This document shows positions 49,708 through 58,127 of a stretch of DNA of 64,000 nt, piece after piece. Position 1 is the first letter of the stretch, and the number at the start of each line of letters is the position of its first letter. Source of the DNA: Aliiglaciecola sp. LCG003 (GTDB taxonomy: Bacteria > Pseudomonadota > Gammaproteobacteria > Enterobacterales > Alteromonadaceae); assembly GCF_030316135.1 (NCBI RefSeq), contig NZ_CP128185.1:3410001-3474000 (forward strand). The letters are read 5' to 3'. A program made the position numbers and the translations under genes. Below the pieces are notes generated by a model. The model worked only from the letters and a program-made list of their open reading frames with translations. It did no database searches and was not told where the DNA came from.

Positions 49708-50436
49708 ATGCGTATACCCAGAATCTTTCATCCCGACCTATTGGTCGTAGACCAGGTGGTCGAACTCAGTGCTGATGCAGCCAATCACATAGCGAATGTT
49801 TTGCGTCTTAACGAAGGTCACCCCATTGTGCTGTTTAATGGTGACAACAATGAATATAGCGCTGAGTTGACGGTGGTTAAAAAACGTCAGGTGTGCGCCA
49901 TGGTGGATGCAAAATTATCAATCAGTGTTGAATCTCCTCTTAAAATCCACTTGGGCCAAGGAGTATCCAGAGGCGACCGGATGGATTTTGCCATACAAAA
50001 AGCGGTAGAGCTGGGAGTGGATGAAATCACTCCCCTTTTAACTGAGCGCTGTGGGGTGAAATTGAGCCAAGACCGGTGGCTTAAGAAGCAGCAGCAGTGG
50101 CAAAAATTAGTCGCTGCAGCGTGTGAACAATGTGGTCGGAACATTATACCTAGTGTAAACCCTTGCATCTCCTTTAGCGATTGGGTGAGCCAATCCACCA
50201 ATCAATTGCGCTTAACCTTGCACCCAAGATCAGACAAAAGCATTAAACATCTGACGATTCCTGCAGCAGGTGTCAGATTATTGATAGGTCCAGAGGGAGG
50301 ATTTTCCGACAGTGAGATTTACGCTGCTGAACAAACAGGCTTTCAAACCGCGCAGATGGGACCTCGGGTATTGCGTACCGAAACGGCAGCCATTGCAGCC
50401 ATATCGGCATTACAGGCTATCCATGGTGATCTGTAA
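49708..50436 (+). CDS. rsmE: 16S rRNA m3U1498 methyltransferase RsmE
   Basis: Methylates U1498 of 16S rRNA. The 242-residue protein starts at MRIPRIFHPDLLVVDQ, ATG 49708, as in the family; an in-frame start 45 bases upstream adds unconserved residues. The SPOUT knot is seen in RLLIGPEGGFSDSE and LRTETAAIAAISALQ, and the N-terminal PUA-like part in VLRLNEGHPIVLFNGD. In E. coli gshB and yqgE follow directly; here they are 12 kb away. Confidence 0.94.
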   Translation: MRIPRIFHPDLLVVDQVVELSADAANHIANVLRLNEGHPIVLFNGDNNEYSAELTVVKKRQVCAMVDAKLSISVESPLKIHLGQGVSRGDRMDFAIQKAVELGVDEITPLLTERCGVKLSQDRWLKKQQQWQKLVAAACEQCGRNIIPSVNPCISFSDWVSQSTNQLRLTLHPRSDKSIKHLTIPAAGVRLLIGPEGGFSDSEIYAAEQTGFQTAQMGPRVLRTETAAIAAISALQAIHGDL

Positions 50437-50496
50437 CTCAAGGTCTCAACTATCTTGGCCACCGCTAATAGTCTTTAAATTAGCAAAAACGATGCC

Positions 50497-50522
50497 GTTA
50501 GCCCATAAAAAAACGGGCTAAC
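50497..50522. terminator. Hairpin between convergent rsmE and xylR
   Basis: GTTAGCCC (50497-50504) pairs with GGGCTAAC (50515-50522). The loop is A-rich, and no proper U-run follows on either strand, so its function as a terminator is tentative. Confidence 0.5.
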
Positions 50523-50528
50523 GAATAG

Positions 50529-51701
50529 TTAACTGGCCGCACACTCATCACGATATTCTTTTGGTGTTTTATCAAAATGTTTTCTAAACACTGCATACAT
50601 GTATTGCAAAGATGGGTAACCACAAATACTGGCAATTTCACTGGTTTGTACTTCACCTTGTTGCAGCATTTTACAAGCTCGAGTTAATTTTTCGTTGTGG
50701 ATTTCAGTGTGGATACTGTGTCCTAACCCTTCACTGAAACGATTCTCCAAATTAGACCGAGAAATACCAACGTAATCTAACACCTGATCCACTTTAATCC
50801 CTCTGCAGGCATTTTGGCGAATGAAATGCATTGCCTGGATAACATAAGGGTCTTTCAACGCTTTGAAGTCTGTCGATTGTCGCTGTGCAACTCCCACTGG
50901 TGGGACCTTGACGATTTTATTCTTCAGATTAGGATTATCTAGGCGATGATGAAGTAACTTTGCGGCCTGATAGCCCATTTCAAAGCACCCTTGGGTCACC
51001 GAACTTAAGCTAATCCGACTCAGGTTGCGGGCGATGTCATCATCATCTATCCCGACAATGGAAATATGCTCAGGAACCATCTTGCCTATATGATCACAGG
51101 CTTGTAATAAGTGTCGTGCTCTGGCATCTGTGACGGCAATCACACCCACTGGATTGGGAAGGCTCTGCAACCAGTCAGACAAACGGTTCATACTATATTG
51201 CCAGGTTTCTGGCCGGGTAGGATGGCCTCGATAGATAGAGCATTCATAGCCATCTAATTTACATAACTTGATCACGGCATTTTCACGTTCAATTGCCCAG
51301 CGGTGGTTTTGATCCGGCGGAAAGCCATAAAATGCAAAACGCTCTAATCCTTTTTGCTTTAGATGTTCATAGGCCGAACGGATGACGGCCAAATTATCTG
51401 TAGCCACATAAGGAACATCCGGATAGTCGGCTTCATTTTCATAGGAGCCACCGACGCCAATGATCGGTAACTTGATGTTTTTCAGTGCACTTTGGAAGGA
51501 TGGATCATCAAAATCGGCAATGATGCCATCACCTACCCACTCTTCAATATGTTCTAATCGCGCTAGACAATCTTCTTCAAGATACACATCCCAATCTACT
51601 TTGGATGATTGTAAGTAGTGACCAATACCTTCGATAACCTGACGGTCATAGACTTTGTTAGCATTGAAAAGTAACGAAATACTGTGCTTAGCTTTGTACA
51701 T
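50529..51701 (-). CDS. xylR: Xylose operon regulator XylR, AraC family
   Basis: Xylose-responsive activator. The 390-residue protein has an N-terminal periplasmic-binding-like sensor domain (ISLLFNANKVYDRQVIEGIGHYL at the start, VGIDDDDIARNLSRISLSS) and a C-terminal AraC DNA-binding domain with two helix-turn-helices (VDQVLDYVGISRSNLENRFSE and SEIASICGYPSLQYMYAVFRK). The ATG at 51701 is chosen for the AAAGGTG upstream. It is divergent from xylB, as regulators of this type often are. Confidence 0.93.
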   Translation of the reverse strand: MYKAKHSISLLFNANKVYDRQVIEGIGHYLQSSKVDWDVYLEEDCLARLEHIEEWVGDGIIADFDDPSFQSALKNIKLPIIGVGGSYENEADYPDVPYVATDNLAVIRSAYEHLKQKGLERFAFYGFPPDQNHRWAIERENAVIKLCKLDGYECSIYRGHPTRPETWQYSMNRLSDWLQSLPNPVGVIAVTDARARHLLQACDHIGKMVPEHISIVGIDDDDIARNLSRISLSSVTQGCFEMGYQAAKLLHHRLDNPNLKNKIVKVPPVGVAQRQSTDFKALKDPYVIQAMHFIRQNACRGIKVDQVLDYVGISRSNLENRFSEGLGHSIHTEIHNEKLTRACKMLQQGEVQTSEIASICGYPSLQYMYAVFRKHFDKTPKEYRDECAAS

Positions 51702-51884
51702 CAATACACCTTTAGTAAAACAGAAAATCTTATGTTTTTACAGATTCATTCATCTTAATACTAAATCTAATAATTAAAACAAAACACAAAGATTACGAAA
51801 TTTAATTATTAAATATCATAATTGCTAGAAAATTGCGCATATTCGACTATGTTGCAATCAAAAAACTGGTGTAAAAGGCAATTT

Positions 51885-53345
51885 ATGTATCTTGGCGTTG
51901 ATTTAGGTACCTCAGGTATAAAAGTTATCCTCATGAATGAGGATGGTGGGTTAGTTGATAGCCAATCAGAATCCATTGCTATTTCCCGCCCTCAACCGCT
52001 GTGGTCCGAGCAAGATCCCAATGATTGGTGGCTGGCATTCGATGGGGCGATGAAGGCCCTTGCCAGTCGTCATGACATGCAAAAGATTAAGGCAATAGGT
52101 TTGTCTGGACAAATGCATGGCGCGACCTTGCTAGATAAACACAATCAGATACTCAGACCCGCGATTTTATGGAACGATGGTCGCTGCGAAGCACAGTGTA
52201 AAGCATTGGAAAAGCTCGTTCCGAATAGCCGGAACATTACCGGCAACATCATGATGCCTGGATTCACTGCACCTAAACTGTTGTGGGTCAAGGAACATGA
52301 ACCTGAATTATTCGCTCAAATTCATAAAGTTTTGTTGCCCAAAGACTATTTAAGATTTCTACTGACCGGTGACTACGCATCCGATATGTCTGATTCAGCA
52401 GGCACCATGTGGCTGGATGTGGCAAAGCGTGACTGGAACGACGCTTTATTAACGGCCTGTGGATTATCAGTGCAACAGATGCCAACGCTATTCGAAGGCA
52501 ATCAAATTACCGGACATCTGCATCCAGACATTGCTCAACACTGGAATATGCCTTCGGTACCTGTGGTTGCCGGAGCGGGCGATAATGCAGGTGGTGCCAT
52601 CGGCGTGGGCCTAATCAAACCCGGACAAGCAATGATATCACTGGGGACTTCTGGGGTGTATTTTTTAGTAACGGATGGGTTTAGTGCCAATCCAGATATG
52701 GCGGTGCACAGTTTTTGCCACGCACTGCCTGAAACTTGGCATTTGATGTCAGTCACTTTAAGTGCCGCCAGTTGCTTGCAATGGTTCGCCGATGAAGTTG
52801 CGCAAAAATCTGTTGTCAACTTGTTGGCTCAGCTTGAACAAAGTCCAGTGGACCTACAGCACAGTCCGATATTTTTACCTTATCTCAGTGGTGAACGGAC
52901 CCCACATAATAATCCTCATGCTAAAGGCAGCTTTTATGGTTTAACCCACAGCACTAACCAGACGAGTATGACCCACAGCGTATTAGAGGGCGTGAGCTTT
53001 GCTTTTGCCGATGGCATAGAAGCGTTACATGCATCAGGCGCTGCGGCAACAGAGATAACCTTGATTGGCGGTGGTGCAAAAAGCCCCTACTGGCGGCAAA
53101 TGTTAGCGGATGTGCTCAATAGCAAAGTTATATTTCGCCAAGGCGGCGATGTTGGCCCTGCATTGGGGGCAGCACGTCTGGCTTGTTTGGCATTAGAGCC
53201 TGCGCGCTCGATTGATTCCATCTGCCCGGTACCTGAAACAGTAGAAGCCCATTATCCTGATCCCACTAAGATCTCGATGTACCAACAAAGGCGAAATATC
53301 TTTAAACAAGTATATGCATGCCTAGAACCGATGTTTAAACCCTAG
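51885..53345 (+). CDS. xylB: Xylulokinase
   Basis: Phosphorylates D-xylulose to xylulose 5-phosphate. The 486-residue FGGY kinase starts MYLGVDLGTSGIKVILM with AAAAGG upstream at ATG 51885; a frame open further left adds residues without family likeness. Motifs include GLSGQMHGATLLD, GAGDNAGGAIGVG and the C-terminal LIGGGAKSPYWRQMLAD. Here xylB comes before xylA, unlike the E. coli order. Confidence 0.95.
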   Translation: MYLGVDLGTSGIKVILMNEDGGLVDSQSESIAISRPQPLWSEQDPNDWWLAFDGAMKALASRHDMQKIKAIGLSGQMHGATLLDKHNQILRPAILWNDGRCEAQCKALEKLVPNSRNITGNIMMPGFTAPKLLWVKEHEPELFAQIHKVLLPKDYLRFLLTGDYASDMSDSAGTMWLDVAKRDWNDALLTACGLSVQQMPTLFEGNQITGHLHPDIAQHWNMPSVPVVAGAGDNAGGAIGVGLIKPGQAMISLGTSGVYFLVTDGFSANPDMAVHSFCHALPETWHLMSVTLSAASCLQWFADEVAQKSVVNLLAQLEQSPVDLQHSPIFLPYLSGERTPHNNPHAKGSFYGLTHSTNQTSMTHSVLEGVSFAFADGIEALHASGAAATEITLIGGGAKSPYWRQMLADVLNSKVIFRQGGDVGPALGAARLACLALEPARSIDSICPVPETVEAHYPDPTKISMYQQRRNIFKQVYACLEPMFKP

Positions 53346-53462
53346 ACATCAAAAGAAAGCGCAAAACAGTAAGTACAATTCGTAATTGTTGCTTGGTGCA
53401 TAACTCTTCAGACTTAAATCATATTATTGATATGTTTATCAAAGCCCCGAAAGGAGACCTTA

Positions 53463-54782
53463 ATGTCGCAATACTTTAACAATATTGAAAAAATTTCCTA
53501 TGAAGGCGTGGATTCCGATAATCCTCTTGCCTTTCATCATTACAATCCGGATGAGGTGATTTTGGGTAAAACCATGAAAGACCACCTTCGTTTCGCCGCT
53601 TGTTATTGGCATAACTTTTGTTGGGACGGTGTCGATGTATTTGGTCAAGGCACCTTTTCTCGTCCTTGGCTAAAGCCTGGCGAACCAATGGAAAGAGCCA
53701 AGCAAAAAGCTGACGTTGCGTTCGAGTTTTTCAACAAACTGAATATCCCCTACTATTGCTTTCATGATGTAGATGTCGCTCCAGAGGGCAATTCAATCAA
53801 AGAATATGTCAGTAATTTTGCTGAGATGGTCGATGTATTGGAAGCTAAGCAACAAGAAACTGGGGTGAAACTATTGTGGGGAACGGCTAATTTATTCAGT
53901 AATCCGCGCTATGCAGCCGGTGCGGCGACAAATCCTAACCCAGAAGTGTTTTCTTATGGCGTGACTCAGGTTTGCCATGCAATGAATGCGACAAAACGTC
54001 TTGGCGGCGAAAACTATGTGCTGTGGGGTGGTAGAGAAGGTTACGAGACATTACTCAATACCGATCTTCGTCAGGAGCGTGAGCAACTTGGCCGCTTTAT
54101 GCAGATGGTGGTTGAACATAAACATAAAATAGGCTTCAAAGGCAGTTTGTTGATAGAGCCTAAACCACAAGAACCTACTAAGCATCAATATGATTATGAT
54201 AGCGCCACCGTCTTTGGTTTTTTAAAGCAGTACGGTATCGAACAAGAATTTAAAATGAATATTGAGGCCAACCATGCCACTTTGGCGGGTCACTCATTCC
54301 ATCATGAAGTAGCCACTGCTATATCTTTGGGTATTTTTGGCAGTATCGATGCGAACCGTGGTGATGCGCAAAATGGCTGGGATACAGACCAATTCCCCAA
54401 TGCGGTAGAGGAACTCAGTTTAGTCATGTATGAGATTCTTAAATCGGGCGGTTTTTCGACGGGTGGCTTGAACTTCGATTGTAAACTTAGACGCCAAAGT
54501 TCTGATCCCGCAGATCTGTTTCATGGTCATATTGGTGGCATGGATCATATGGCATTGGCACTTAAAAAGGCTGCTCAGATCCTTGAAAATGACTTCTTAG
54601 CAGCAAAAGTTGCCGAACGTTACGCACTGTGGAACAAAGACTTAGGCAAGAGTATTTTAAACGGCGACTATTCGTTAGAGTCCATCGCAAAATACACAAT
54701 CAACAACCAGTTGAACCCGCAACACGTGAGTGGTCAACAAGAGTTACTTGAAAACAAAGTGAATCGTATTCTGTACGGTTAG
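53463..54782 (+). CDS. xylA: Xylose isomerase
   Basis: Converts D-xylose to D-xylulose. The 439-residue protein is the long (class II) type. AAAGGAGACC precedes ATG 53463 closely, a strong ribosome-binding site that fixes the start at [15 protein letters not shown]. Active-site regions are [39 protein letters not shown] and [15 protein letters not shown] strong terminator follows. It is 117 bases after xylB and probably co-transcribed. Confidence 0.97.
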   Translation: MSQYFNNIEKISYEGVDSDNPLAFHHYNPDEVILGKTMKDHLRFAACYWHNFCWDGVDVFGQGTFSRPWLKPGEPMERAKQKADVAFEFFNKLNIPYYCFHDVDVAPEGNSIKEYVSNFAEMVDVLEAKQQETGVKLLWGTANLFSNPRYAAGAATNPNPEVFSYGVTQVCHAMNATKRLGGENYVLWGGREGYETLLNTDLRQEREQLGRFMQMVVEHKHKIGFKGSLLIEPKPQEPTKHQYDYDSATVFGFLKQYGIEQEFKMNIEANHATLAGHSFHHEVATAISLGIFGSIDANRGDAQNGWDTDQFPNAVEELSLVMYEILKSGGFSTGGLNFDCKLRRQSSDPADLFHGHIGGMDHMALALKKAAQILENDFLAAKVAERYALWNKDLGKSILNGDYSLESIAKYTINNQLNPQHVSGQQELLENKVNRILYG

Positions 54783-54805
54783 TCGCTAATTTTAACACAC
54801 GTCCT

Positions 54806-54829
54806 AAGGCCTCTTCAGAGGCCTTTTTT
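54806..54829 (+). terminator. Rho-independent terminator after xylA
   Basis: AAGGCCTCT (54806-54814) pairs with AGAGGCCTT (54817-54825), followed by a T-run (54824-54829), 24 bases after the xylA stop. Confidence 0.9.
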
Positions 54830-55005
54830 ATGTGCTAGTTAATCTAGCTTCATAATCAAAGCATGCAGTCCCAACCAAGCAGCTAGCCGCCTTGCAAGTA
54901 GATGATTCGCGCCAACCACAACCTAGCTGCCGACAACTACAAAAATGGCTTGATTGAGAGGGTATGATTACCCAACTCTGGTGTTAGATAAACTCTAGGC
55001 AAAAG

Positions 55006-55029
55006 AATCCCTCGTATTGACGAGGGATT
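55006..55029 (-). terminator. Terminator of the sugar porter gene
   Basis: AATCCCTCG (55006-55014) pairs with CGAGGGATT (55021-55029). On the minus strand the stem is followed by CTTTTG, a modest U-tract. It lies 55 bases after the porter stop. Confidence 0.7.
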
Positions 55030-55084
55030 TAGGTAATTAAACGTTGAAGCTTGCTCGACACAGCGAAGCTAATTTGGAGAAGGG

Positions 55085-56482
55085 TTATCCCTGCATATCT
55101 TCCAGCTCAGTGCCTTTTGTTTCATGTACGAACTTGATCACGAAGAATACCGAGATCAATGCGCATAGAGCGTAGAAACCATAGGCGCCAGCTAAACCAA
55201 TACTCGCCAACATGATAGGGAATGTCATGGTAATCGCAAAGTTCGCAGACCACTGGAATAATCCGGCAATGGCTAATCCCGAGCCACGGATCTGATTTGG
55301 ATACATCTCTCCTAACATCACCCACATAACCGGACCCCAAGATAGATTGAAGAAAAACACATAGGCATTAGCAGACACCAGTGCAAGGGTACCTAAGTTG
55401 CCTAAATCGAGATTGCCGTTAGCATCAAAATCGGCGCTGACAAAAGCAAACACCATTAATCCTAACGTAATTGTCATCCCCACAGAGCCTAAAGTTAGGA
55501 ATGGCTTACGGCCGACTTTATCGATTAACAGCATGGTGATCACACAGGCAAGAATACTTACCGCGCCACTAATGATATTGATCAATAACGCATCGGATTC
55601 AGAAAATCCCACTGCTTGCCACAGTACCGCACCGTAGTAAAACACCACATTAATACCAACCAGTTGCTGGAAGACCGCTAAGCCTATGCCGACCCATACT
55701 ATTTTGCGGACTTTACCGCTAACCTTATCAATCAAATCGCTAAACTTAGGGGTTTGATCACTGATCAATGAATCTTGGATTTCTTTTAACTTAGCGTCAC
55801 CTTCTGACGCACCATAAAGTCTGACGAGCACCTTATGAGCCCTTTCGATCTGATTACTGATCACCAAATAGCGTGGACTTTCTGGAATAAAGAGTAAGGT
55901 CAACAGAAATAAACTGGCAGGCATCAGTTCAATCCAGAACATCCATCGCCAAGCAGCAAAATCCAGCCAAATATTAGCAGTTGAAATACCGGCAAAATCA
56001 GCTAGCAAATAATTACTCACAAAGGCACTAAATAAACCGCCAATAATCGCCACTTGTTGAATAGTGGTGAGTCGCCCTCGAATTCGAGCCGGTGCGATCT
56101 CACTGATGTATGCGGGAGCCATCACCGATGCAGCTCCCACAGCTAATCCACCAAGAATACGAAAGAATATAAAGGCCCCTGACGTATCCGCGTAACCTGA
56201 GCCCCAAGCACTGACAATAAAGAAGATCGCAGCGATAATCAAAATCGATTTACGACCTATATTATCAGCCAGCTTGCCCGCGAAAAAAGCCCCTAAGGCG
56301 CAGCCCAATAGCATACTAGCGACATTAAAACCGGTGCCCACGCTATCGGAATTGAAGGCTAGTTTAAGACCATCAACGGTGCCATTTATTACGCCGCTAT
56401 CAAATCCAAACAAAAATCCACCAATAGTCGCCACGCAACTGACCATTACGATGAATAAAATATTCTCTTTTTCTTGGCTCAA
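55085..56482 (-). CDS. Sugar porter family MFS transporter, probably xylose-proton symporter
   Basis: Twelve-helix major facilitator of 465 residues. Sugar-porter signatures are GFLFGFDSGVINGTVDGL in helix 1, GRKSILIIAA, PESPRYLVI at the central loop, QQLVGINVVFYYGAVLWQ in helix 7 and GRKPFLTLGS. Its place beside xylA, xylB and xylR makes xylose the most likely substrate, resembling XylE. Other hexoses or arabinose cannot be excluded from sequence. Confidence 0.88.
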   Translation of the reverse strand: MSQEKENILFIVMVSCVATIGGFLFGFDSGVINGTVDGLKLAFNSDSVGTGFNVASMLLGCALGAFFAGKLADNIGRKSILIIAAIFFIVSAWGSGYADTSGAFIFFRILGGLAVGAASVMAPAYISEIAPARIRGRLTTIQQVAIIGGLFSAFVSNYLLADFAGISTANIWLDFAAWRWMFWIELMPASLFLLTLLFIPESPRYLVISNQIERAHKVLVRLYGASEGDAKLKEIQDSLISDQTPKFSDLIDKVSGKVRKIVWVGIGLAVFQQLVGINVVFYYGAVLWQAVGFSESDALLINIISGAVSILACVITMLLIDKVGRKPFLTLGSVGMTITLGLMVFAFVSADFDANGNLDLGNLGTLALVSANAYVFFFNLSWGPVMWVMLGEMYPNQIRGSGLAIAGLFQWSANFAITMTFPIMLASIGLAGAYGFYALCALISVFFVIKFVHETKGTELEDMQG

Positions 56483-56673
56483 GATATGCTCCTTGTTGTT
56501 ATTCTTATTTATCTGCTTAACGGCAAGATAGGCTTGTTATTATTGTGCTTTCAATATGTTATCAACTTGTAACAGCGCGAGTATATAGACATCCACGGTT
56601 TGTGTAGCCATTTATCAATTTAAATAATGCACAAATTTGATCTCGTTATACATTTTTAGCCTTGAAATACACC

Positions 56674-57789
56674 TTATTGCTGCTCGTATGCATCAATAGT
56701 CTGAATAGAACCATCCTCTAAATGGGTCAAGGGTGTCATTTTCACGCTGCGTAAATGTGTTTTGCCACCAGACAAGGTACTGTCGTGATAAAACAAATAC
56801 CACTGGCCGTTATATTCGGCGATAGAATGATGATTGGTCCATCCAATCACAGGGTTCAAAATCACTCCTTGATAAGTAAAAGGTCCAAGAGGATTGTCAC
56901 CCACCCCATAGACAATTTTATGGGTATCGCCGGTAGAGTATGAAAAATAGTAACGTCCGTTGTACTTGTGCAGCCACGCCGCTTCAAAAAAACGTTTATC
57001 AGCATCACCTTGGGTTATCGGTTGACCGTCAGTGTCAAGTAACTGGACGTCTGTTATTTCACCATCGAAGCTGAGCATATCATCAGATAACTTCACTACT
57101 TTAGGCATAAGTGCCGGTTCGTCATCCTGCGGATAAGATTCTTGCTCAGCATACGTATTACCCTGCCAGTGCTGTAATTGGCCGCCCCAAATTCCGCCAA
57201 AGTAAAGATAATGATGACCATCATCGGCGGCATACACCGCTGGATCGATACTAAAGCTGCCCTCCAACGGCTGAGGTTGCGCGGTAAAAGGCCCTATTGG
57301 AGAGTCGCCAACCGCCACCCCAATTTTAAAAATATCCTGTTTGTCTCTAGCAGGAAAATAAAGATAATATTTACCGTCCTTATAGGCAGCATCTGGTGCC
57401 CATAACTGTTTACCCGCCCAAGGAATATCCTCAAGTGCTAAGGCAACATTATGTACTTTCGCCGGTTGGCCTATGGCATCGACTGAGAGTACATGGTAAT
57501 CCCGCATAGCAAAGTGATCCCCTGAATCATTTTCAGGAATATCTGATTGAACATCATGTGAGGGGTAAATATATAATTTTCCTTCGAACACATGAGCAGA
57601 AGGGTCGGCGGTATAGATATCAGTGACCAAAGGAGTGTTGATTGAACCGTAGGTATCGGTATGTGCAGTTTGGACTTGACTGTCTTTTTTGACGATTTGC
57701 TGTGATGATTGTTCACAGGCAGTGACTCCCAACGCCCCTAAAAACAGGGTTGTTAGATTGATAGTTAACCAGACATTTCGGTGGGTCAT
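56674..57789 (-). CDS. GH43-family lipoprotein glycosidase
   Basis: Exported enzyme of glycoside hydrolase family 43, which includes beta-xylosidases and arabinofuranosidases. A lipobox ends at Cys25 (LGVTAC). The five-bladed propeller is seen in TADPSAHVFEGKLYIYPSHD (catalytic base Asp), WAPDAAYKDGKYYLYF (pKa-modulating Asp), and FFEAAWLHKYNGRYYFSYSTG (acid Glu). The length of 371 residues suggests a single domain. It probably removes arabinose or xylose from xylo-oligosaccharides at the cell surface, feeding the xylose genes. Confidence 0.88.
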   Translation of the reverse strand: MTHRNVWLTINLTTLFLGALGVTACEQSSQQIVKKDSQVQTAHTDTYGSINTPLVTDIYTADPSAHVFEGKLYIYPSHDVQSDIPENDSGDHFAMRDYHVLSVDAIGQPAKVHNVALALEDIPWAGKQLWAPDAAYKDGKYYLYFPARDKQDIFKIGVAVGDSPIGPFTAQPQPLEGSFSIDPAVYAADDGHHYLYFGGIWGGQLQHWQGNTYAEQESYPQDDEPALMPKVVKLSDDMLSFDGEITDVQLLDTDGQPITQGDADKRFFEAAWLHKYNGRYYFSYSTGDTHKIVYGVGDNPLGPFTYQGVILNPVIGWTNHHSIAEYNGQWYLFYHDSTLSGGKTHLRSVKMTPLTHLEDGSIQTIDAYEQQ

Positions 57790-58127
57790 AATAAACCTCA
57801 GTAGGTAATTTTAATGATGATTTTCATTATTCGAAAGGAAAATATACATTTTAACAACATTATGTCTAAGCAGTTTTTAACAATTACCAGAAATCATAAA
57901 TTTGTCTGTGAAAACAAATAAACAATCAAAATTAGACACTCCTCCACGCAATGCAGCTAGTTACTTAACGATTATAGAATTAATATCATCTCGCTAGGTG
58001 CCAGCAGGATTGTTAACGAAAATATAATAATGCGTTTACAAATTGTCACAATGACTAATAACTTTTTTTGACGATAAACTTACACAGAATGAATCCTCCT
58101 CGAGCATTACGGACAGATATCTCACCT
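57790..58127. other. Divergent intergenic region GH43-GH3
   Basis: About 340 AT-rich bases that must hold both promoters. I see an imperfect inverted repeat AATGA...TCATT near 57813-57828 and several A/T runs but no operator I can name. Part of the right end may encode extra N-terminal residues of the GH3 protein if an earlier start is used. Confidence 0.4.

Larger units (their letters stand above)
54783..55084. other. Intergenic region between convergent xylA and the sugar porter
   Basis: About 300 bases with the xylA terminator at the left and the porter terminator at the right (listed separately). No gene or repeat is seen in between. Confidence 0.5.

Noticed and set aside
57810-57830. 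Fur-like palindrome (AATGATGATTTTCATT) between the glycosidase genes
   Set aside because: Only about 12 of 19 positions fit the Fur consensus, and the neighbouring genes have no iron role.
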